From: Undaria pinnatifida
Lineage: Eukaryota > Sar > Phaeophyceae > Laminariales > Alariaceae
Reading direction: 5' to 3'
Assembly (NCBI GenBank): GCA_012845835.1
Contig: JABAKD010000005.1
Coordinates: 10,282,323 to 10,346,322 of the forward strand
Length of the DNA: 64,000 bases
The notes under the pieces are model-generated. The model was not told the origin of the DNA, did no database searches, and was given only the letters and a program-made list of their open reading frames with translations. The translations under genes and the position numbers were made by a program. Every line of letters begins with the position of its first letter. Position 1 is the first letter of the stretch. Below are positions 11,336-21,504 of this stretch, one piece after another.

Positions 11336-12491
11336 CTGGAACTTTGTTCGGGGATCGGTGCGCGATGTACGATTTGCATTCGGTCGGCTGTTGGTTGGGC
11401 TTGTCTACAGATACTCTTGCTACAGAGTTCTAAAAAGTAGAATACACCCCCCTCCTTGTCTCGATTTCGGTACAGTCGTCCGTATCCTCATCAAGATCGT
11501 ACCGAAATCGAGACAAGAAAGGTTAAGGGATACACAAAGAGCTATGAGGTGCGTGCTGCAACCATAACCATCGTACGTATGTATGCACTACAAGACGCCC
11601 CCGCCATAATCTGCTGCCCTGTCCCGCCCAAACCCGTTCTCCCCCATCCGCCATGCCACACCCAAGTATTAACAAAACCTGTTTGTGAGGAGTCAAAACA
11701 CGCCCCGTCCTACATCCCTTGCGTCAAGCATTGACAGGCACAGGGGTGTTCCCGGCCAGCGTTCCCGACCAGACTACCCAACGTCCTGCAGATGACTGAA
11801 CGCCTCGCACAGTACAAGACCAACGAGAGACCCAGCTAGCTGGAAGAACAGAAAAAGAAAAGAGACAACAAAAAATCATCGCAGTAGCACGCCCGCACGC
11901 ACACACCGTACCAGCAATGACTCCCCCTCCCCCCCCCCTCGCTCCCCCTTCAAACCATCCCCAAACTTGGGAAAACATTATGTTGCCATACAGTCCACTG
12001 AAACAATCCCCAAACTATGTCCTCACCGTGGCGGCCGAATCCCACCAGAGGACATGACAACTCCCGCCCCTCCCCCCAGGCACAAAAACGCCCCCATAAA
12101 GCATTCGCGACAAGCGAGGACACACAGCACACGCAACAGAACATGCCCACCAATACAACGCAAATCCCGAAAAATCCCTCCCGTCTCCCTTCATCGTTTT
12201 CTTGTTTCTTGTCTCAACATACGCACGATCGCGATCGATCGTCTGCCTAATGGAGTTACGGCAGACCCCCCCCCCCCAACATGCCAAACAAAATGCAACT
12301 CCACGGCGAGATTCGCAGGTGGTGGCAAGGACGCTTTTTTTTCAGAATTGCCCCCCTGTTTTGGGGGAAAAACAGCTTGGAGTTGGTATAGGGCCGTCAT
12401 TGCAGTCACCAAAGCATCAAGGCTTTCGATTACCCCACCCACCCCCCCATTTCCCAAGTCTCCACCCCCTTGCTCCCCCCCCCGCCCCGCC
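11336..12491. other. 3' flank of the PUF60-like gene
   Basis: This presumably contains the 3' UTR on the minus strand near 12491. A fragment of element T lies at about 12353-12401. I see no other coding region. The ORF of 208 codons on the plus strand at 11967-12593 overlaps exon 10 antisense and is an artefact. Confidence 0.4.
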
Positions 12492-12680
12492 TCAAGCATC
12501 AAGCATGCCCTTCGCGAGCAGGGATTGGTCGTACGTCACGGCCTGGACCTGCCTCCCGGCGAAGAATCTTCCGTGCATTTTCCGCATGGATAATGCGGCC
12601 TCCCCAGGTGTGTTGTACACCACGAACACCCTCACGGCGACCACTGTGCCTCCCGACGCTCTTTGCTTGTGGACGTGGAA
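12492..12680 (-). CDS. PUF60: PUF60-like exon 10: end of the UHM and stop
   Basis: Exon 10 is 189 nt including TGA. It encodes FHVHKQRASGG, then TVVAVRVFVVYN, PGEAALSMRKMHG, GRFFAGRQVQAVTYDQ and the end SLLAKGMLDA. GRFFAGR carries the R-x-F motif that defines UHMs, and YDQ with a short acidic tail is the PUF60 ending. No clear polyadenylation signal is visible in the G-rich sense sequence after the stop. Confidence 0.93.
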   Translation of the reverse strand, partial: FHVHKQRASGGTVVAVRVFVVYNTPGEAALSMRKMHGRFFAGRQVQAVTYDQSLLAKGMLDA

Positions 12681-15600
12681 CTGGTTTGACGGTGGTCGAT
12701 GGATATAGCGGAGGGTAGGGTTAGGGTTGCGTTAGGGTAGCAGCGTAGAGCTGGGTGAGGGTAGGGTAGGGTTAGGGTTGGGTGAGGGAAGGGTAGGGTT
12801 AGGATGGGGTTGGATTAGGATAGGGTTGGGTTAGAGTTGGGCTAGGGTAGGGTTCAGTTAGGGTAGAGTTGGGTTAGGGTAGGGTTGGATTAGAGTAGGG
12901 ATAGGGTAGGGTAGGGTTGGGTTCGGGTAGGGTTGGGTAGCAGGGTAGGGTTGGGTGGCGGTAGGTTAGGGTAGGGTCGGGTGAGCGTAGGGTGGGGTTA
13001 GCGTAGGGGTTAGCGTAGGGTGGCGTTAGGGTAGCGTTGGGTTAGGGTAGGGTTGAGTTAACGCAAGGATGGGTTAGGGTAAGGTTGGGTTGGGGTAGGG
13101 TAGGGTCAGTCGGGTTGGGGTAGGGTAGGGTCAGTCGGGTTGGGTTCGGGTTGGGTTCGGGTAGGGTGAGGTACGGTCGAATTGGGGTATCGCACGGTGG
13201 CGATGGGGTATGGCACTGTTGGGATATACTTCTTCCGAACAAGTAGGATGGGGGTGGGCGTCTCTACAGCGGGTACGAATAGACTTCCTTCTACACTAAA
13301 ACATCTGCCCAGTATTGCACCACAGCTACATCTAGTCCACCTCTCCGTACGCAGTCTTATGTACTTCATACCGGTAAATTTTAATGATAAGCACTTTTCG
13401 CGGTTCGAATCCCTCCTGGAGAGGGTTACGGTTAGGGTGGTCCAACCGGATCCGACCCATGATATTTTAAACACGTCTTGACCCGACCCGGTTCGACCCG
13501 CGGGTTTTCGAAAACGTCCTGACCCGACCCGCGGGCCGGGCTATTAGGGTCCGTGAAAAGTCCTCCTATGATTTTCTATTTCTATTCATGAACGTAGGTT
13601 CACCTGCTGCACGGTTCCGCAAGTGCCCAACTCCTCGAAGATCTCCGCCTTCACATCCTCATCGTCCGCTTCTTCCGGTCCCAGCATATTCTGAACACAG
13701 TGATAAACACACACGTCACACGGCAGCAGCAGCAGCAGCAGCAAAATTGACAAGATAAATTGAAACCAAAACAACAAACCACCAAAAATAGAGCGGCGCC
13801 GCAGTCCGGGAAACAGCAGCCCTAACCCCGCCCCTCCATGAAAAAAAAACACACCACCATTGCCCGCCAGCGATTACAACAATCGGTTGTTGTTGCTGCT
13901 GCTGCTGCTGCCCCCCCCCCCCCAACCCCGGTGTACGCGACGCCTGCCTGCTCGGTGAAAACCCTAGTGTTCCGTCCCGGCACTCCAGGGTTGCGAGGTT
14001 CTATGGTTAGACGACTACGGCTGTGCATGATACGAGTACACCCCCCCCCCCCCCCCCCCCCCTCCCCACCCTCCACCCCGAATATATGTATGTATATATG
14101 TATTTGTATATATCTGAAATAGTTGGCCTCGGTTGGCACCGACGCTGTAAAACATTATATGTATTATTGGGGTTGGCGTTGGTTGGCAACGATGCTGTAA
14201 AACATGCCAGTCACTGCGTGAGCTAGACAATCAGGGTACCGTTTTTTTTTTTTGGCGGTCACCATGATGGCTATCGAGTTAGATCATATCGCGCGGGGTG
14301 GAGGACCCTACCTCCGCACAAGGGGAATGATCGATCACGTAGCGAGCACATGGTAAGGAACCCACGAGGCAGTTACATACAATACCCATTGCTGTCTCCT
14401 GGTGTGACCACACCAGAAAACAAAGTAAAACTCATTGACGCTACCATCCATACGCAAGAAAGTAGGCACAAGGTGCCGACGTCCGTCTTAAGAGCGGTTC
14501 TTGGAAGGATGCAGTTCACCCTTCATGCGACTCGCCGAACACCTCACGGAGCTTCGCGCTTGGTGCAAGCAATGTCTGCCAGGTTGGTGAAAACCCGAAA
14601 CGTGCTCCGTCCCGGCATAGTAGGGATGCAAGGGTCTATGGTCATACGACTACGACCATGCACAAACTGAGTACCCCTCCCCCCTCCCACCCTCGCTCAC
14701 CATCAAGCACATACACCGAGACGGCCCCACCCCCCCACCCCCCCCACCAGCTGCCGCCTGCTGATGCCCCTGCCCACCCCCAAGCCTCCTCATCAGCTCC
14801 GCGCGCTGCGCCGCCATAGCCGCCTGCGCCGCAGCATTCTGCTGGAACTGCTGCTGCTGTTGCTGTTGTTGCTGCTGATGCTGGTGTTGACCGTTAACCG
14901 CGGCTGCCGCAGCCATCGCTGCCGCCGCGCCCCCCCTACCCCCCGCCGCCATAACGCCGTTGCCACTATCGAAACCCGAATAGCGTTGCCCGGACGCGTT
15001 CATGCGATTCGAGCCCGCAGCGGAGGCGGCTTTGGCGGCCGTTGCTGCGGCTTGCGCGGCTGCCGCGGCGGGGGTCAAGCCGGGCGGGAGGACGGAGAGG
15101 GCTGGCTTGGATTGGTCCTGAGCCCAAGCTACACGTAGGGACCGTCCTGCGAGCTCGAAGCCCGACATTGTCTACGAGGAGGGCAGGGGAGGGGACAAGT
15201 GGGGGGAGGGAGTAGGGGAGGGGGTTGGTTGTGTTGTGTCGTGTATTCTTGTAAAAGTTTTTGCACTACACACGAAAAAAAAGGTGTACAAAACGCTCCC
15301 TCTTGCACAAACCAAGTACTTGACACGAACCAAGTACTTGTTTTGTGTTATGTTGTGTTCGACTAGGGCAACACGTCAGGAGACGGTCAGTCACGGGGAA
15401 AAACGTCCAGCGGTCAGTCAAGGGTGTAAAACCGATCGTTCCACAGTGAAACCTAGTAGTTCGGCGTCAGTCAAGGTAAACTGATGGAAAACTATCGTTG
15501 GGTCGGTCAGGAGGTGAAAGCCCCGTCTCTTGACATACTTTGTTTTGGTGCAGGGTGGGCTCCGTGGGTAAAGGCGCAAGGGAAACGGAAGAGGGAGTGA

Positions 15601-18600
15601 CAAGGACGAAAATATCGTGACAAGGCTGACCAGCCTACCGCCGAGAGTGCCACAGTAGGGACAACACATGACCAGGTGAACGTTTTCGTCGACAATTTTT
15701 CCGCCTCTTTTGTGTGTTTCAGGCTCTCTTTTCACCCTCTCGCCCCTCCCCTCGCGCGGGAGACAGAACGGCTACCTACAAACGACAGGCCAGCCGCTGG
15801 CTAGCGGGCCAGAAGCAACACCGATACAACGCTAAACTTCTACCACAAACGCGATCGACGGAAAAAAGGAACAGACGGACAGATGAGACCGACCGATTGA
15901 CTAATCCACGAAAAAACACAGAACGCTCCGATTGACCGACGCCAAACCCCGAATACATCAATTCAGGAACGATCCGAGGTCAAGGGTATCACATCACACA
16001 TCACACATCAAGTCAAGTCAAACCACGTCAACTCAAACGAAACAGTGCCCACCGTCCCACCCCCCTCCCCGAACCCTTTGGCTCCTCTCGACCCTTTGGA
16101 GAAATTCTGAGTCCGACTCACCTCAATCACCGTCTTCGCCACGCTCTCCTGCGCGTATTGGATGAAACCGAAGCCTTTGTGCTGCGGGCGAGGAGTAACA
16201 AGAACAAGAAAAAAAAAAACCGAAAAGTCAGAAAAGAAAACGAAAACAATTTTTTACCATAAAAAGGACAAAACAAAAAGAACATAAAACAACAAAAAAA
16301 AGGAACAAAATGGGTTACGGAATTATTAGCAAAAAATAGCGAAAAGAAGAGAACGAGCAAAAAAAAAAAACATAACTCACGGCGGCGGCGTATGTTAAGC
16401 CTCATCGGAAAAATACAATCCAAACACTCCAGATTTTGTTTTTAGCGTCATACCGCGGCCTATGTTATGCTTCGTGAAAGAAATACAGAACCAAACCACT
16501 CCAGCTATTGTTTAAAGAGTCATATCGCGGCTTATGTTACGCAACCAGTCCAGCTTTTGTTTATAACCCCTTTGCAACTGGAAACCCGTTTTGGGGACAT
16601 TACTTGGATTTAGTATGATGAGGGGTTCGGGGGCTCTTAAAGGGGTTAAAGAGTCATCCCGCTGCCTATGTTATGCTTCGTCGAAAATACAAAACAAGCC
16701 AGTCCAGATCTTGTTCAAAGAGTCATTCCGCGGTCTGTGGTATGCTTCGTCGAAAAAATACAAAACCAACCAGTCCATATTTTGTTTCAGAGCCATTCCA
16801 CGCTGGCAGTTGTCGGATACGCCGATAGAGTTCCTCAAGTGTGCAACTATGGGTTGGTTAGTACGACAATTTTTACGACGATATCTACTTGTCTCAAAGG
16901 ACTAGCGCATAGAGATGTGCTGGTCGGATTGCGCGGACGAACGCCTTCCAAGTCATATTTCGGGTGAAGGAAAATCTTGAGCTCTTCCTCATGGTAAGCA
17001 CTCAGAAATTTTCTAGAACATTCTGCACTTCTAGCGTGGGACGACGCTATATTCAGACCCCGAGCACCCAGATGTTCCACCCCACCGAAGCGGGTTCACA
17101 AAACACATCGCAAAGGTGAGGGGAGAGCGATAGATTCAACGTCTACGAACGGGTAGGAACTCAGAACCCCTCCCGACGGTGACCACAGAAGGCCAAAACA
17201 GGAACGAGACAAGCCAAGCTAAAACTTCTTATGCAACATAATGTATGCAAGACACGTTCAGAGCGCCCAAATGTTGGAGGTATCTCTAGTAGGAGTAGGA
17301 ACGGTGCTCCGTCTCGAAAGGGATGCGTGGTCAATGGTCAAACGACTAAGGCAGGCAACAAACAAGTACGCCCGACCCCCCCCCGTCGCCGAACACCTCA
17401 CGGCGCTTCGCGCTTGGTGCAAGCAATGTCTGCCTGGTTGAAAACCCGACGTGCTCCGTCCCGGCAAGGTAGGGATGCGAGGGTCTACGGTCATACGACT
17501 CCGGCCATGCACAAACTGAGTACACCCCCCCGTTTTCTTTCCCGTGGACATGAACATGCAGTATGCACAACAACCCTCCCCCTCCTTGCCCTCCCTGCAA
17601 CACCCAAATAACATGAGCGGCGGTTTGCACAACAACTCCCTCCCCCCGACAAATGAAGCTGCAGCAACCCTTCCCCCTCGCACTCTCCGATGTATACACA
17701 GCTGGAGAACGTCCCCCCCGCCTCGAGAACCTACGCCGCAGCATGCAAACCTAACAGTACCGTCGTTTCTCACGTGTCCAGGGTTGGAGGGATCGATGAC
17801 CATCTCCGCCCCTACTACCATGCCGAACGGCTCGAACACGGTTTTGATCATCTCCGTCGTGATGTGGGGCTCCACGTTCCCCACGTAGATTTTGGTCTGA
17901 GGCAGCGCCGTGGTCCTGTCAAGCGCAATGTTTCCGAAGCAAAAAAAAAAATAAGCGGCATGTTTCGGAGACAAAAGTGTTGGGACACTATTTGGAGCAG
18001 CTACAAAGGGATGTGCCTACACTCGAACCCTCCGCCGCAAACGAATACCCGGGTATGTAACAAACCTGGCAGTTTGGAATTAAGTCACATTACTTAAGTT
18101 GCTTATGTCAACATAGTGCCTCCACAACGCCTTCCCCCTCTGCCTCAACCTCATGAAAACCCACAAAAGCCATGGCAGTCGCACTACTACTCATACTACA
18201 ACATGGAAGTTTCATCAGGACAACTACACCCTCCCTGCCCCTCCCTCCCTCTTCTCCACGAAACCCCACATAGCCGGGGTAGCCTTGAAGGTACCCGTAG
18301 AAAAGCTGCACCAAGAACGACAAAAGCAGCCATAACGCACCAGCCCCGCTCCCTCTCATGAAAACATGAACCACTTACATAGCCATGGCAGCCTTGAGCT
18401 GTGCCGCGGCCACTCCTGCTCCTCCAGAGGTAGGAACAGCGGCCGCGGCGGAGCGCTGCGCCATGAAGGCCGCCATGCCGGGGAGCTGCATCGCCGACGA
18501 CAGACCCATGCCATCGATCCCGCCTGCAACGCCCGAAGCAGTGTTGTGCGGCCGCCCGACCTGGGGTTGCACGCAGCAGGCCGGGCACGCATGGGGGGCG

Positions 18601-21420
18601 TACTTCATTTGTTGCATGCCTTATTGTAGTCATTTGACCATTGACCACGCATCCCTTCCGAGACGGAGCACCGTTCCTACTCCTAATAGAGACACCTCCA
18701 ACATTCGGCGCTCAGTAGGTTTCTGCCATATATGACGCATGCTAGGATAGAGGTGCACCTAATATTTTCCGTAGCCTCCTTAATTGAGCAACTCCGTACC
18801 TCACCCAAAAAATTCTCACTTTTTTAGTCATAAAATGTGAGCTTAACGCCTTTACAACTTGAAACCCCTTTTTAGGAACAAAATTACTTGGAATTAGTAT
18901 AGGAAGGTGTTTTAGGGCGTTGAAGGGGATAAACCGGGTTAAAACCCTTTTGGAGCCCCAAAAACCCTCCCCATACAAATTCCAAGGTGTTTGTCCCCAA
19001 AAACGGGGTTTCCCCTTGTGAAGGGGTTAACAAAAAAATATCCCCATGGCCTGGGATTCCTACCTTGTGAAACACAAAATGAGACTCGAACGATATCGAG
19101 AATTTTTTGAGTGGTTACGAGTAAGGCCCGTCAGTTTAGACGGCTTTCGGGCCGAAAAGTGCTCACTCCATCGTACCACGCGTCATATGGCGTTGGAAGG
19201 GGGAGGGGGTGTACTCAGTTTGTGCATGGCTGTCGTCGTGTGACCTTGAGACTCTCACATCCCTACTATGCCGGGAGGGAGCACGTCGGGTTTTCACCGA
19301 CCAGACAGGCATTGCTTGCACCAAGCGCGAAGCGCCGTGAGGTGTTCGGCGAGTCGCATGAAGGGTGAACCGCATCCTTCCAAGAACCGCTCGTAAGACG
19401 GACTTCGACACCTTGTGCCTACTTTCTTGTTAATGGATGACAGCGGTGAGCGTTCTTACAACTGCAAATGCTGGGTGGGAAAGCGTCGGAAATCGTCTAA
19501 ACGGCCTCCCGCGTACCCGTGGGGGAAGGGGTGGGCGTCCCGTACACTTATGGCAGGAAAGTGCCCAAAAACTAATTCACCCAGATAATTTTCAATAGCT
19601 GCTTCGGCGCTTCTTGAAGCCGGAAACTCAAACGAACAGCGCAAGAATGACATCGCCGAGTGCACATGTACAGGGAATGGTCACCGTAGCTACCACGCAA
19701 GACCGGTCCAAATCACCGCGAATGCAAGCGATCTCCGACGCGCACACAATAAATCTCCCGTGCGCACTCAGGCGATCTCCTACACGCCTACAAGCGACCT
19801 TCCGCGCGCATAAAATCGATCTCCAGCGCATACAACCTACCTCTCGCGCATACAACGCCAACAACCCCGCGATCCAGCCAGCAACGGAGCGAACAAGGCA
19901 GGAAACTCCTATACGAGCAAACAAGCAAGACAACACGCCACCTGACCACCAAAAACCAGCCCGGCCCAGCAAGCACGGCAGTAAACTATCCATCGAAAAC
20001 CTTCACGGCACGACCCACCAGCAAAAAAAACGCAGTAACCCAAGCCCAGCAAGCACACCCGCAAACAACCCAAAGCACACCTTTCAAGAACAACGCCAAC
20101 GACGAGTTAAAACCGCCAAACCACCCACAACACACCACACCACCATAAACCAGCCTGGCAAGCAAGCCAGCAAAAACATCGACAGCGCACCATATGACGG
20201 TACAACAAACCTGCAAACCGCCATATAACAGCTTTAGCAAACGCGCCAGGAAAACACTCCAGAGCGCACCATGACAAAAAAAAAAAAGCAGCCAATCAAT
20301 GAGCGAGCAAACCAGCAAACCATGAAAAAAACAGCCCAGCATTAAAGCCAGCATATTCCGAATACGGCAGCGCACCTTGATCGCACGCCCCGCGAGCTCG
20401 AACCCGTTCATGGCGCGCAGTGCCGCATCAGCCCCGGCTACATCGGTGTACTCGATGAAGCAGAATCCTTTGTGACGGCCGGTAGAGGGGTCGTGAGACA
20501 TGTCCACGAACTTTAGCGCTCCAAAAGCGGCAAAAATAGCTCTAAACAAACGACACACACACACAAAATTGGAAGACATCGGCCGATAGCGGGCGAGGGT
20601 TGGGGGGGCGAGGGGGGGGGGAGGCGGGGGAGAGGAAAAAAGAGATATCTTGAGAAAATGAGACGATGAGCTGTTCCGGCATGATGTGCCCAAACAAGAG
20701 CGTGGAGGATTAAAACCGATCCCTGCCGCGGAGGCGACGGCACAGCACAACGCACGGGAAGACACAGAAGGCAGAAAACAAATTTGCCAAGAATCAAGCC
20801 ACGACGAAACAAAAGAAACAACAAACCACGACACAACCCAAGCCACACCTAAAACACAACGTTACCCCTCCCCCCCCCCCTTGCGAGAAAAATCCAACAC
20901 AGCGGCCAAGACGCACCGAAAACAAAACCCGCAAAACAAGCCAAGACAACAGCCGTGACGAAAGCGAGCCATAAGACAAAAAACAAAAACCGAGACGCCA
21001 CACAACAGACGCGACGACGTTGCGGGTTTCTGCGCCCATGCGGCCAGCCAGCAAACCATGGGCGTAAGGTAAGCTAATAATGTTCACTCGTCCACCCTAA
21101 GATACAATAATCTATCTATCTACTCGTACTTCGTGTCTATTCATCTATCATCTATCTACGAAGCAGCTATCTATCTAAATATCTATGTATCTATCTGTCC
21201 ATCTATCTATCTATCTATTCATCAATATATGCTGGTTATCTATCTACTTCGTATCTATCTATCCATCCATCTGCCCATCTATCTATCTATCTGTCTATCT
21301 ATCTATCTTTCTATCTGTCTATCTATCTATCTATCTATCTATATCTATCTATCTATATCTATCTATATCTATATCTATCTATATCTATCTATACCTATCT
21401 ATCTATCTATCTATATCTAT

Positions 21421-21504
<84 letters not shown>

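Larger units (their letters stand above)
16182..17773 (-). other. Intron 6, with a 70-bp tandem repeat, element T and element R4
   Basis: The intron is 1592 nt. It contains a diverged tandem repeat (16380-16810) interrupted by element T4, an undescribed stretch at about 16850-17250 and element R4 at 17253-17535. From 17540 to 17773 the sequence is C-rich on the plus strand with no feature I can name. Confidence 0.85.
18561..20375 (-). other. Intron 4, with element T pair and element R fragments
   Basis: At 1815 nt this is the longest of the downstream introns. It contains the inverted element T pair (18843-19030) and two element R fragments in minus orientation, one of which ends about 40 nt before the exon 5 acceptor. 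From about 19450 to 20375 I see only T/C-biased sense sequence and no recognisable feature. Confidence 0.85.

Noticed and set aside
11967-12708. Plus-strand open frames over exon 10
   Set aside because: Antisense shadows of the UHM-coding exon and its 3' flank.
13395-13412. B-box-like GGTTCGAATCCC in intron 9
   Set aside because: No A box and no pairing flanks; probably chance.
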